Shown: positions 1-11,190, numbered from the stretch's first letter. The stretch is DNA of 64,000 bases from Anniella stebbinsi (GCA_029215795.1 JARDYH010000001.1:193323654-193387653), one strand, 5' to 3'. The notes: a model not told the origin generated them from the sequence alone. Numbers and translations: made by a program.

Positions 1-988
1 GGCATAAGAGAATTGGCAGAGGCATAATTGCTCCATGGATTCTACTCCATGCCTCCAAACCCTAGTTTGCTATTTTTTGCTTAACATAAACAACAGCAAG
101 CGACAAAAGCTTGCTGACTATTTTGCAACTCAAAAGGTTATAATCCTGTCAATGTTTTGGTTGTTATTTAATTGAAATGGATCAACACAGCTGCAAACAC
201 TTTGTTCGATATAACATTTTTTAACAGATCGAATCTGTTCTATTTTTAGGCTATGAACCTGGATCTTTGAAAAATCATGAAGCCCAGAGTGTAGCCCTAT
301 CTCCTGCTTTTTGTAAACCTTCTGAATGTGGCAGTGCTAATGGTGATATTACCTATCTTTTGAAAGCATTAGGTGGGAGTTAGAGGATGTCTCTGGCAGC
401 TTTTCTTTATCATCAATTGCCAGAAATATAGAGCTCTTCAAAACGGAGCTTTTAATGTGCTATTGACTCTCCGTGTTTGGAGAATGGGGGCTATGTGCTG
501 CCCAGACGATGTCGTCAAGACCCATGAGAAGCCCCAGTTTGGAATCTTAATCTAGATGTGTATTTCCCTATGTGCTCTCAAGAACTACCCAGTTGCCAGA
601 GTTCTTTGTGAATAGGCAACAGGGAAGGACAAAACACCATTATAATCAGTGACATTGGTCCCAGAGACAGTGCTGCTGATAGAACTTACAAGCTCAGAGA
701 GGACATATAGAACTGACTATATATACAAGCTTGCTAGCTAGTCTATCTGTGATACCTGTGTTGAATTTGAGCTAACTTATTAATTTAAAGGGGCTGAGGG
801 GGGTGGGGGGTAAAGAAAGCAAAAGACAATATTTCCTGAAAACTGGGGTGTTTAGAGGTTGGAGTTTTTGATGGAGTTCTTCTAGATGAAAAAAAAATAC
901 AGTTAGAAGATAAAGCCTATGACCATCCAAATCCTCATCATAATAGATTTTAGAAAGAGGTTTATTCACTATTATACAGTGAATTATC
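1..988. other. Unassigned non-coding DNA
   Basis: AT-leaning sequence with stops in all frames and no terminal repeats, reverse-transcriptase motifs or splice-bounded open frames that I recognise. The short open frames here have no recognisable protein content. It is probably intergenic or intronic. Confidence 0.5.
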
Positions 989-1197
989 ACGCAGGATAAA
1001 ACACTTTGAAAACATTTGGAAAACTGTATATGGAGTGTGTCCTGTCAGCCTATCTACACTACTGCTTTAAAATGGTTTTAAACAGTTTAAAACGGTTTAT
1101 AACAGCTTTGAGAACTGTTGGGGCCCAGGACACACTCCATATATACAGTTTTCCAAACATTTTCAAAGTGTTTTATCCTGCGTGTGTACATAGGCTC
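989..1197 (-). mobile_element. Palindromic MITE with a second inverted partial copy
   Basis: Bases 1046-1197 are a full minus-strand copy of a ~150-bp MITE whose ends read GAGCCTATSTACAC and which also occurs at 3990-4139 and 58439-58589. Immediately to its left, 991-1043 repeats the inner part of the same element in the opposite direction. The two stretches (991-1043 and 1128-1182) are nearly perfect inverted repeats of about 53-55 bp, so this locus can fold into a long hairpin. No transposase is encoded; such elements are mobilised in trans. No clear target duplication is visible. Confidence 0.7.
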
Positions 1198-1380
1198 TGT
1201 ATGACTATATTTTGAGATACAGGACACTGAATTATTTGAAACTTGCATTTAATATTGTGGTAGGGATTTGAGCTGGGGTTAAGAGTTCCCTGTGATGCTC
1301 TGGTAATAAATGTCTAGGTAGAATTCAGCCTCTTTGAGATGGATGCTTGCTGTGTTTTCTAACACCCAAGATTTGGGGGT

Positions 1381-1562
1381 GAAGTGTCTTAGCTTGGTAG
1401 TAAAGCACTTGCTTTGCATACAAAAGTCCCCCAATCCAACCTCTGGCATCTTCAGTTAAAAGCGCCAGGTGCTGGGAAAGATGTTGCCAGTCCAAGTTGA
1501 TAATACAAGGCTAGATGGACAAACAGTCTGATCTGGTGTAAGATGTTTTCCTGTGTTCAAAA
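1381..1562 (+). mobile_element. tRNA-derived SINE
   Basis: The 5' part resembles a tRNA gene. An A-box-like TTAGCTTGGTAGTAAAGCAC is followed by GCTTTGCATAC (anticodon-arm region) and a degraded B-box around CCCCCAATCCAACC. A non-tRNA body follows, with a tail resembling GTCTGATCTGGTGTAAGATG...CCTGTGTTC. The same family appears at 22133-22350 and, on the minus strand, at 52026-52480. It is degraded and cannot encode a functional tRNA, because the B box is damaged and there is no acceptor-stem pairing. Confidence 0.7.
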
Positions 1563-2510
1563 CGAAATGAAACAAAGTATAGAAAAAGGCAGGGATTCAA
1601 AAATGTTGTGGTAAAGTTGGGTCATTCACTACAACTATATTAAAGATACAAACTGAGTACAAATGGCCTGATGGTTCTTTTGGTGTAAACTGAAACATTT
1701 ATGCTGAGCATCTGATCCAGCATTATTAAAGATAACATGTTTTCAAATATGTTTTTTTTTTTTGGGGGGGGGGTTATGCAGTATGTTAATAATCAAATAT
1801 TTGTATGCAGTCAGCCTTTGGAGCAAGCAAATGTCCTCTAACTGTAATTCCAGCCTGGTCAAGGTAATAGACCTTTCTCATTAAGCGCCTCCAAATTTCC
1901 AATCTATCCATGAACGTGAAAAATCTGTGCTAATTAAGGCCTGTCATATAGGGCCAGTAGTGCAGAGAGAAGGTAAAAGGTTTCCAGAGAATTGTTTTAA
2001 AGGCACAGAATTTCCATTAATATGAATGGGATTTTCTACCCTTAGGTAATACCTTATTGTAGTTTTATTAATTATACAATTGAACTATTTAAAGTATTAG
2101 GACTTACTGTTTAACTAGAAATAAAGAGGCTTTTTTAAACATGGAAGTTGCTTAATTCTAAAAACAAATGGTGATGTGCTGGGTTTTATCTTGTCTAAAG
2201 GAAAGAAGGGGTGCAACTGCAAGTGTGTTGTGAGTTTCACGGGTGAGAAATTTGTTTGGTTCACATTTTAATGCACACTGAATTAATTTTGCACTTTCAG
2301 AACAATAACTTCCATTATTTTAGTTCTACCTGCCACTTTGGAATAAAGGCCAAACTCAGATATTTATTCCATTAAATATGGTACTGAAAAAAATGGTACT
2401 GAAAAAATATTAGGACATCTCAAACTTCTTTTAGGACACTTGGAAACCTCACAGCTCCTGTGCCTTATAAAACTGAGATATCCAGTATGTATAAGGATTG
2501 AGAGACATTT
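1563..2510. other. Unassigned unique DNA with a possible conserved non-coding block
   Basis: No mobile-element signatures were found. A poly-T/poly-G run lies near 1750-1775. The stretch about 1850-2110 is free of repeats and carries homeodomain-type cores (CTAATTAAGG near 1930) in otherwise balanced sequence. That look is typical of conserved non-coding elements, but conservation cannot be judged here. Confidence 0.35.
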
Positions 2511-2935
2511 TTGGTAGGGCTGTGCAAGCCTCAGGCCTCAGATTTGGAAATTCGAATCACGGAGGCCATTTTATGGTGGATCCATCATTTCCTTGCATAG
2601 TCCTAGGCCACCATAAGCAAGTTACAGCCTACAACTCCCAGCATGCAGTGCCTGGGAGGGCTGCACTTACCGGGGCCCAGGAATGGAGGGCACACGTGTC
2701 CTCGCTGCCACCACCCGCAATCGCTGCCTCTTTGGCACAAATGGCCACTGCAATCCAGGATACTCCAGTAACTCTGGAGGGGTCTCTGTGCATTTCCACA
2801 GGTGCCCCGCAGCCACCTGCTTCTCCCAAGAGCCACCCGCTTCCTTTACCAGAGTAACCACTTATAGAAGAGAGGCTTTCACACAGCTAGGGCTGTGCTT
2901 AAATGGCTCCTACAGTCAAAAAAATTAAGCCCTCA
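2511..2935. repeat. Possible degraded hAT-type repeat with a ZNF143-like motif
   Basis: It begins with TAGGGCTGTGCAAGCCTC, which resembles the TAGGGRTGTGCA termini of the hAT-like elements elsewhere in the window. The same TAGGGCTGTGC recurs in direct orientation at 2889. A matching inverted right end was not found. The interior is GC-rich and contains CTACAACTCCCAGCATGC at about 2630-2648, matching the ZNF143/Staf site consensus. The overlapping open frames on both strands carry no recognisable domain. Confidence 0.35.
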
Positions 2936-3770
2936 AGCTGAAGAGTAAAGGGATTCTTTGGTTAGTTCCAATTGATGACCAAGATATATCTGTCTACTGA
3001 ACATCTGGTAGCCTTGATGTATACTTTAATGATATCCCAAGTTACTTCTGTCCAAAGCACATAAATACTACGTGCGTGCACACAACATACACACAACATC
3101 ATTTATCATGGCGACATATATCATCTATGAAATGATTTGAACTAGTTATTTCATACCCTTTTTAATAAAACACAGAGTAATGTTTTGACCTTTTACATTT
3201 TAAAAAAGAAAAGAAAAGAAGACTTGGTATTATGTAGATAGTCTATATCAATCTGAAGTGGAATGTAATGCAGTTTATTATCACTAACAAGGGAAAGGAC
3301 CATAACTCAAAAGAGATGGGACCTCAAGTGAGCTATGAAGGTCATTTCTTTGCATCCAGAGAGGAAATGTAATATGACAGTTTCAGGCTTCCCTTTTTGA
3401 AAAGGAGGGAAGGTAATTGTATTTTTATTTTAATATATACTAAAAATGAAGGTTTTCCAATAGAACAACTGAGTTGTTAATCCCCAAATGTCAAGCAGAA
3501 TGATGGTACAACTAGGAATAATTATATACTTGTATTTTAACATGAGTTTCTTTCCCTTCAACAATAGGACATTCAAAGCTGAAATGTATATGAAGAAATT
3601 ATTTGCAATTTATTTGTAAAAACAAACACACAAATAAACCTGGAGGGGGGGGAGTGAGGAAGAAATTGAATCTATATACTCCTGATCTGAATTACTTTCA
3701 ACATTCCTAGTTATAGATGCTCTTTCATTTCAGAAGGGGGAAAATGATTTAACAAGCAGACGTTTAATAA

Positions 3771-3793
3771 TGATGATGATGATGATGATGATG
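3771..3793 (+). repeat. (GAT)n microsatellite
   Basis: About eight uninterrupted GAT units. Confidence 0.95.
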
Positions 3794-3835
3794 TAATATC
3801 CATCAACATGATTTAAGATTTAAGGTGCTATCACA

Positions 3836-3988
3836 GTGCAATCCTTTACATGGCTACTCAGAAATAAACCTCACTGAGTTCAACTGGACTCTCCCAGGCA
3901 ACTGAGCATAGGATTGTAGCTTTAAGAAAGCATGCCCCATTGAACTCACTAGGGTTTTCTTCCAAGAAAATATATTTAAGGATTACAA
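3836..3988. repeat. Short palindromic repeat (CAATCCTAT family), two partial copies
   Basis: The repeat runs from GTGCAATCCTTTACATGGC to GAGCATAGGATTGTAGC. It has the centre CACTGAGTTCAACTGGACT and arms containing ACTCAGAAATAAAC. The full family is an ~80-bp imperfect palindrome ending in CAATCCTAT / ATAGGATTG. Other copies lie at 14146-14226, 48345-48410, 55573-55655 and 58928-58998. A second diverged partial copy follows (GCCCCATTGAACTCACTAG). It is probably a very short MITE. Confidence 0.7.
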
Positions 3989-3989
3989 T

Positions 3990-4139
3990 GAGCCTATCTA
4001 CATAAGCAGGATAAAACACTTTGAAAACGTTTTGAAAACTGTATATGGAGTGTGTCCTGGGCCCCAACAGTTGTCACTACTGTTATAAACTGTTTTAAAC
4101 CATTTTAAACCTTTTTAAAGCAGTAGTGTAGATCGGCTC
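3990..4139 (+). mobile_element. GAGCCTATCTACA-family MITE (150 bp)
   Basis: The left end is GAGCCTATCTACATAAGCAG and the right end GTAGTGTAGATCGGCTC, which are inverted terminal repeats of about 14 bp. The interior carries CAGGATAAAACACTTTG, then GTGTGTCCTGGGCCCCAACA, then TTTTAAACC repeats. It is collinear with 58439-58589, and the reverse complement lies at 1046-1197. No target duplication could be fixed, so the superfamily is left open. Confidence 0.8.
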
Positions 4140-4248
4140 AGTGTTTCTTATTTTTTAACATATCCCTCAGATTCAAAAATTGAATGCAGTATTTCAACAT
4201 TTTAAAAATAAAGAAATCTGAAGTTACTGCAGATTTCTCACTTTTCAG

Positions 4249-5098
4249 TAGGGATGTGTATCATATCGTTAGAATTTTTGATAATGATACAATATGCTGT
4301 TTATTGTGCACATGATTTACGATAACAATATGATAGAAAAACCTACGATAATCATCGGAGATTATAATTTTCAGGCGATTTTATCGTTTTATCGGACTGC
4401 CATATAAATATACCTATAACCTGCATTTTAAAAGTTAGAGGCTTGAAACTTGGTCACAGTGCTTCTGGGGTATGTCTACGTATGTGTATGAAATTTGAGA
4501 TCGATCCCTCCAATCCTCAATTTTATATGAATTTTTTAAAGATCGTTTCCGTTCTGACAGATCAGAATGACAGCTCACCATTTGAGTTCATTCTGATCTG
4601 TCAGAACGAAAACAAACTTTAATAAATTCATATAAAATTAAGGGTTGGAGGGATCGTTCTCAAATTTGGCACATATCTGTAGCAACATGTACTACACATA
4701 CATGCCAAATTTGTGATCGATCCCTCCAACTCTCGATTTTATATGAATTTATTAAAGATCATTTCCGTTCTGACAGATCAGAATGACAGCTCACCAGACC
4801 TGTCAGAACGGAAACTATCTTAAAAAAATTAATATAAAATCGAGGGTTGGAGGGATTGATCTCAAATTTCATACACATACTTAGGCATACCCCAGAAGCA
4901 CTGTGACCAAGTTTGAAACCTCTAACTTTTAAAATACAGAAGTTATAGGCATTTTTTCTTTCTGCCAAAAAATATTTTTAATGATAATTATCGTGAAGAC
5001 GATACGGATCTCCTACAATATGAATGAAGGTGATAATTTTTTTGGTCCGAAATGACGATAACAATAAAAAATGATATTTTTTGGCGTGCACACCCCTA
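4249..5098 (+). mobile_element. Complete hAT-like non-autonomous element, family B copy 1 (850 bp)
   Basis: The terminal inverted repeats are TAGGGATGTG... and ...GTGCACACCCCTA. The flanking 8-bp duplications are CTTTTCAG (4241-4248) and CTTTTTAG (5099-5106), with one mismatch. That length and the TIR start suit the hAT superfamily. The outer ~150 bp at each end are dense in ATCGT, GATAA and ATTATCG motifs. The interior is built of palindromic modules about 210 bp apart, centred near 4580 and 4790. Their arms read GATCGATCCCTCCAA, TTTTATATGAATTT and GTTCTGACAGATCAGAATGA, each followed by its inverse. There is no transposase. Related copies lie at 25054-28125 and 32143-33016. Confidence 0.85.
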
Positions 5099-5545
5099 CT
5101 TTTTAGTATGCTATTTCAGTAGAAAAACACTACAAGTTTAGGGTACAGTCCTATGGAGATAATTGTCCACCTCCAAACTCGAGGCAGACAACTATCCAAT
5201 GTAGGGCAGCCAGAGCCAGGGCTCCAGCCACCCTGCATTTATGGCTAGACAGTTGATTTCGCCTGTCTACTACTGAGAGAGCTTTGGAATGGGAGCAGGG
5301 GAGGTCTCGCGGTGCATAGGAAGCTGCATAGTGGCTTCTGTGGTCTGCTCCTCTCCCTGCACCGGGACTGCATGCTTTTTACACTCTCAATGCTTTGATT
5401 TCAAACACAGAGATGTAGCCTGTGCAGCAAGAACCATGGTGGCTATGAGGGGGCAGGGGAAGGAGAGGGGACTGCTGTGTCGGAGCCTTGCTCCGACCTC
5501 AGTTTCCAGAAAATGAAAAATCCTATGGCCCTCTAGACAGTATCT

Positions 5546-5885
5546 TAGAATCATAGAATCATAGAATAGTAGGGTTGGAAGGGGCCTATAAGGCCATCAA
5601 GTCCAACCCCCTGCTCAATGCAGGAATCTACCTTAAAGCATCCCTGACAGATGGTTGTCCAGCTGCCTCTTGAAGGCTTCTAATGTGGGGGAGCCCACCA
5701 CCTCCCTAGGTCATTGGTTCCATTGTCGTACTGCTCTAACAGGCTGGAAGTTTTTCCTGATGTCCAGCCGGAATCTGGCTTCCTGTAACTTGAGCCCATT
5801 ATTCCGTGTCCTGCACTCTGAGTTGATCAAGAAGAGATCCTGGCCCTCCTCTGTGTGACAACCTTTCAAGTATTCGAAAGGATTG
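5546..5885 (-). mobile_element. CR1-clade LINE, 3' end
   Basis: On the plus strand it opens with the inverted CR1 terminal octamers (TAGAATCATAGAATCATAGA) followed by AGGGTTGGAAGGGGCCTATA, the hallmark of CR1 3' ends. On the minus strand the upstream part translates as the last piece of CR1 ORF2 and 3' UTR, with residues such as EYLKGCHTEEGQDLFLI and ARFRLDIRKNFQ. It is severely 5'-truncated and cannot encode a protein. A small direct duplication (AGGATTGTGCCC, twice near 5879-5902) marks its upstream boundary. Confidence 0.92.
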
Positions 5886-6680
5886 TGCCCAAAGGATTGT
5901 GCCCTCAGAAGTTTTATTGCATAGGTGCTTGCAAACAGGTTTTCCCATTTTTTTCTCTGTCTTGAAAGGAACTTGCTTTGCCTTATTGGGAATTACTGTG
6001 CATCTGCCAGAGTAAGTGTTGTAGGGAGAATTAATATGAGATGACTTTAAGAACCCAATCCAGGGCTGTGAAGTGCCTGTTTTGAACAATACACAAGCTT
6101 CCTAAGATGCTACTTTCAGCATATTTTAACATAAGCCAATATTAACTACAGTATGTTTAACAAGTCCGCCAAATGCCACACAATTTCTGCCCTCCCCAGC
6201 TTCAAATGTCACTATTTTACAGATCACTAGGTGCCTTTAAAGATTGCCAAGATTGATATTTAGTGATGCAAAGAAAAGGTTGGAGTTTATTAATCCCAAT
6301 TCTACATTTTGATTTTTTCCTCACCCAAAGCGTGCACAGTTTGAATGTTGACTGTATTCCTCCACTCAAACAATTGTAAGGAAATAACCCTTTACGTGCT
6401 TTATTTATTAGGTAAGGGGGGGTTGTACATGAATCTCAGCACAAAACTGATAACACCATTACATTTATTAATCAAATACTACTGTTTCTTCAGAGTAGTT
6501 GTAGCCACCAACTCAGCACCTGACAATTTTAACCTCTATTATCTTTGATGCTTCAACATGGTACGAAAGCAGCTTGGTGAGCTTTAATATAGGAGGATTC
6601 AAAGTCCAACCTTGGATGTATGAAAGCATCCTTTGCCAAGGCAACAAAAGAATCTTTATAGATTAGTAAATGATATACAA

Positions 6681-7548
6681 TAGGGATGTGCAAATCAGCA
6701 AAACTCAAACTTGTTGTGGTCCTCTGACTTCCATAGTTAATTACAAAGAAGTTTCCTTAATTTCTTTGTAATTAACTGTTCAGTTGTTGGTTAAGGCTAA
6801 CACCTACGGTTTGTGTTTCTGTCCTCTGACTTCATTCCCCTCTACAAGATTTTGCTTTGACGCCCGGTTGCCCGATTATGCGCATTTACGGATAAGCACA
6901 TTTACTCCTAATACCTATTCATGAGAAGCGGTGAAGCACATTAAGGGCTGTATGAAACGCGCTTTAAAGTTGTTGACATGCGGAGAATCGCATGTTTACA
7001 TGGCCATAAGGCGCTTTAACTCCCACAGTAAATTTTAAGTTGCTATTTAATGCACATTCGATAATGTGCATAAGCGGAGATAAAAAGCGCCTCGACCCCC
7101 GATTTGCACTCCGCTCTTGTAGAGGTAAAATCTGTAATGTGCCTTGAAAGAGCTTTAAATCGCTCTTGTAGAGACACCCTTCCACCTTGAAACTCATTCT
7201 GACTCACTCCTGTATCAGATTGCAAGCTTTGTTTTTGTTTTTTCAAGAAAAAAGAAAAGAAAATTCATGCACATATTTTCATGCATGTTTTTCCAATATG
7301 TGTATCAATTGTACACATCTGAAATGTCTGCATTTTTCTCCCATTAAACTGTATTTGCGTGCATTTTTTTTTTTTTTAAATGATTATTTAATGCACATTT
7401 CCCAACACAATGTTTTTGTTCTGTGAATTGCATTGTAAGCTCAGAAATGTGCAGACTTCAACCACAGATTGCATTTGTGTTTGGGAGATGCGAACTGGGT
7501 AAATTCTGATAAAAAAACAAACTGCAACAAATTTCTCCTACATCCCTA
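6681..7548 (+). mobile_element. hAT-like non-autonomous element interrupted by a MITE
   Basis: The ends are TAGGGATGTGCAAATCAGC and TCTCCTACATCCCTA. Flanks ATATACAA (6673-6680) and ATATGCAC (7549-7556) match at 6 of 8 positions, consistent with an old hAT target duplication. The right half is AT-rich with repeated ATGCACATTT and GTGCATTTTT words, and with CTCAGAAATGTGCAGACTTCA. That right half also occurs at 40230-40655. A 347-bp MITE (6834-7180) sits inside. There is no coding capacity. Confidence 0.7.
6834..7180 (+). mobile_element. CCTCTACAAG-family MITE, copy 1 (about 347 bp)
   Basis: The left end is CCCCTCTACAAGA and the right end TCTTGTAGAGACACCCT. It is collinear over its full length with 48633-48979. 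Both contain TTTGACGCCCGGTTG, GCGCTTTAACTC and GCCTCGACCCCCGATTTGC. CpG dinucleotides are frequent in both. It is inserted in the hAT element 6681-7548 and is therefore younger than it. Its superfamily is unknown because no target duplication is clear. Confidence 0.8.
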
Positions 7549-8129
7549 ATATGCACTAGTTGCATAAAGCCTAAAGGCAGGAATTTGCCAGTTTCCCTAA
7601 CAATTTTGGCCAGTGTCTCTGCATCTGAAGTATCTTTTCCTCAAATATTCTATATATCTCAACTATTCAGCTCTGTTAATTGGATTTTTTGTTTTGTTTT
7701 TGTTTAGACCTTCATAGAAATTTCTGCATCACAACACATTTGCAATAGCTTTACAGTAAGAGTATGATAAGATCCAAAATACTAAAGCTGGTCTTTTGGT
7801 ATCAGTGAATTAGAATCGGTTGACAATGCCTCATACATACCATATATATGTGTGTATGCTTCTGAAATTGACATAGCAGCACATACATGGGAAACTAAGT
7901 ATAATACTCCATTGGATGGAGTGCAGGCTTAAATGTTTTAGGGTTAGCTGCATACTCCACTAGGTCTGCCAGAAATGCTTCCATTACTTGACTGCCCCAG
8001 GACTGATTTTGTCAAGATTTTCAGAAGGAATACTTTCAGCTCTTCACAATTTGGGCTTATCATTACGTCTGAATGCTGACAATGAATTCAATGGGACTTA
8101 TTCTTAGGTAAGTGGGTATATGATTAGTG

Positions 8130-8860
8130 AGTTATTTATTTATTATATTTTATGTTATATTTTTAATCCGGTCAGTAACACCCAGTTCTCTGAACGGATG
8201 ACAGATAAATGAATAAAAGAATGGGGAGGGGGGGAAATGAATAGAAGAATAAAAAAAGACTAAAAACAGCACACAATTACAAACAACTATAACAACTGAA
8301 GTATCAGCACAAGGAATATAAAATTGTCTATTTTGTATTTTATGTTTATAATTTATTTGCACGCTGCCCAGAGAATTCTGGTTATTGGGTGGTCTATAAG
8401 AGTAAGAAATAAACAAATGAATAAAATATATAAGAGCAGGCATTCCAGCACTCTATGGGAAAATCTAAACTGCAGGATGGAGTATATCAAATATAAAATG
8501 GGTGGTAGAAAAGGAACATCACTGGTGCTGAAAAGCTGTGGCCACCAGGAAAGTCTCCTTGGGGAAGGCCTTCCATAGGCTCAGCTCTACAACTGAGAAG
8601 CTCCTCTTTTGTAGCAACCTAACTAACTTCATATGGTGGGGACACACAGATGAGGCTCTCTGAAAATGACTGAGGGGCCAGGCAAGTACATATGGAAAGA
8701 GATGTTCTTTTAAGTCCTCTGGTACCAAGCCGTTGGTAGTTTTAAAGGACAATGCCAACACTGTGAATTGGGCTTGGAAATGGCCTGAACACCAGTGCAG
8801 CTGCTGCCACATCTGCATCATATGCTTGTATTGATCAGTCCAAGTTGTCCTGATCATTCC
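8130..8860 (-). mobile_element. L2-clade LINE remnants, mostly minus strand
   Basis: Bases 8519-8857 on the minus strand translate to a degraded L2-type ORF2 C-terminus, with FQAQFTVLALSFKTTNGL, PEDLKEHLFPYV and RSFSVVELSLWKAFPKE. The usual L2 form is ...FKALNGL..., ...YLxxRLxPY..., RAFSVAAPxLWNSLP. Its 3' end seems to lie at 8130-8220. A short plus-strand L2-like tail (CTGCCCAGAGAATTCTGG to ATAAACAAATGAATAAAA) lies within it at 8340-8430, so the locus holds at least two fragments. Confidence 0.65.
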
Positions 8861-9705
8861 AAAGTCTTGACTAACTGAAGTTTCTGGACCATTTTCAAAG
8901 ATAGCCTCATGAAAATTGCTTTATAGTAATTAACTGCAGAGCGGTTCAATACATCAGTAATTATTCCCTGGAACCACACGGCAGCTACCATTTCGTTTCA
9001 TGTTTCCTCATTTTTATCACTCCATGAAATCTTCTCCTACATGATACACTTCCATTTTGCCACATGTTGTTTACAGAATATCATGTGACTGACTTCAGGC
9101 TGCTTTGTGCCACTTGTGAAAGCATAAGTAGCACACACAGGGACTGTTCACACAACACACTGACCCACACGCAGTGGCTGAGTATGGGTGGCTGAGCATG
9201 GGCTGTTGTTGAACTGTGGTTTAGTGTGTTGTCTGAATCCAAGACATTTTCTACAGAGTGGCTTGTTAGCCATGCAGTACGGCATCTCAGCCACCCTGAA
9301 CAACCCAACAGTAAATCATGGGTCAAACTCAGCCAGTTAAATGAATATATACGCAACAGAAGGTAAATACAATTGTGGCATATTAGGATTATTCCCCCCC
9401 CCCCTTAAACTGTCTCTATGTTCAGTCTGCTATTTCCAGATATGATCCAGCAAAACCATTGAACTCAGTGAACTTATGACTGAATAGACATGAATAGGAT
9501 TGCACTGTTATTCTGTTAAAAAATCATGTCATGTTTTTAAAGAAAATGGAATAAGGGTTAGGACCCTGAGCAATCTGAGTATGAATACAAAGCACTTGCA
9601 GGGAGGGGGTGATATTTCCTTTTGGCAACCGCTTTTTGTACTTGTAAGCCGTGGTGCTTAGATCCTGGCATTGTGTTGATTTCTCTTCCCTCCTCTCTAC
9701 ATGCA

Positions 9706-10170
9706 AACTGGTGAGTGGAACACATGAGAAGAATTATGAGGGCAAAGGGTCTTTGGAGTAGGGCCAAATCATTCTGTCAATTTTTGTTTCTTTCCGTTTT
9801 TCATTTCTTCCAGTCATCAATTTGTCCCATTCCATTTCTTCATCATTTGTGATTTTTTAAAAGTCCCCAGAAATTTTCATGTGCATTTGCATTTGCATTT
9901 TCCTTCACATGCACATTTTTGCACCCACATTTGCCCAATATCTGCAATTTTTCATAAGCAGTTTTCCCTTATATGATGTTTTTATACATTTTCCCCACTG
10001 CTATATCCTTTTTGCAGTTTTTGTTTTTGTTTAGAAGTTCATCGCAAAATTCTGAAGAAGTGTGAATACCAAAGGGTAACTGTGTTCTGGTTCACATCTT
10101 GATCCAGGAAGTGCGAATATTGAAAGTTCTGATCAAAATGCAAACCAAATGAAATTCTCCCCCACCCTCC
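9706..10170. repeat. Probable degraded AT-rich hAT-like repeat
   Basis: Repeated words (CATTTGCATTTGCATTT, ATGCACATTTTTGCACCC, TTTTTGTTTTTGTTTAGAAG) resemble the interiors of the hAT-like elements at 6681-7548, 40230-40655 and the right edge of the window. No terminal repeat pair or target duplication was found, so the boundaries are approximate. Confidence 0.35.
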
Positions 10171-10481
10171 TTTGGAGATAGGATGAAGTGGCCTGGATGC
10201 CATCAGCAGGGATTGGGACCTGTGTAGAGAAAAGCCATTTCACAGAATTGACAAGAGTCCCTGTGTGCTTATAAAGTGCTCTTGCTTTTAACTCCCCCAC
10301 CCTGCTGAGAAACATTGAGGACTAGAAATAAGCTTACTTTTTTTTCTTTCAAATAAAACCCCACATTTTAAGGAATCTGTAAGATCAATTCTTCCGCCTT
10401 GGATGTCATGGCATGCATTATACAGCAATTCTCCAATTACACTTATATATGTCAGACCGTTGACAATCAGAGCCAACTCAC

Positions 10482-10592
10482 TGAAGTTTGCATTTGAAAG
10501 TAGATGTCTGTTTTTTGCATCTCCACAGCCTTTAGGTCTTCCTCAGTGACAAGCGGAGTGTATGTTCTGTCGGAGTAACACGGACATCTAAG
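10482..10592 (-). CDS. Candidate internal exon of an unidentified gene (37 codons)
   Basis: On the minus strand a good acceptor (pyrimidine-rich run ending TTATTTTCAG) precedes an open 111-bp segment that ends at a strong donor, TTCA|GTGAGT. The open frame starts and ends in phase 0. It encodes LRCPCYSDRTYTP..., followed by an acidic-rich part with LVTEEDLKAVEMQKTDIYF and ending FQMQTS. Composition is protein-like: a Cys-x-Cys pair, mixed charge and no low complexity. No mobile-element signature overlaps it. I do not recognise the protein. A chance open frame between splice-like sites cannot be excluded, and no partner exon was found nearby. If real, the region is intronic to a minus-strand gene. 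Confidence 0.35.
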
Positions 10593-11190
10593 CTGAAAAT
10601 AAGGAAGGAAAAGTAAAGTGATTATTCTTCCCAGTTTGTGTAAGATCAGCACTTAAATTATACTATAATTATTGCTTATGACTGACTTATATTTGTGAAG
10701 CTCCACTCAATTTTAGGACCTGTAAAAACTAGCAAATCACTCAACCCCAATTGAATTGCTACCCAGTTATTTTTAGGATGGGTCTTTGTCCTTCATTTAT
10801 TTTCATGCACATATGCCCGGCTGGAGCAGTAGGCCAGGCAACTTGGGGAGATGTTCAAGCTCTTTCACTTAAAAGAGAAGGGAGCATGAGAATCCAAACT
10901 CTGGTAGCTTCCCCAATGCTGCTACCACCTTCAGCATTATGCAGCCCATTCCCCTTCTCTTCACCATCAAAACATTTGCAATTCCTCCCAGCCAACCATT
11001 CCATTTCTGGCTCTGTAATGGGGTAAGTCTGCTTGGAGCAAGGCATAACGGTAGTTACAGTGCTGGATGCACAGGGTCGGATTGCTTGCTGATGGGAGTA
11101 AATTTCTGGGGCATTTGGTTTGTGCTAGTTTTCTTCATCCACAAATACCTAAGAGAAAGCAGCTATGGCATAGCATGAAAAATGGGTCCT

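Noticed and set aside
9145..9340. Possible MITE with GTTCACACAACACACTG
   Set aside because: Some mirrored words (GGCTGAG / CTCAGCC) are present, but no consistent terminal inverted repeat or second copy was found in the window.
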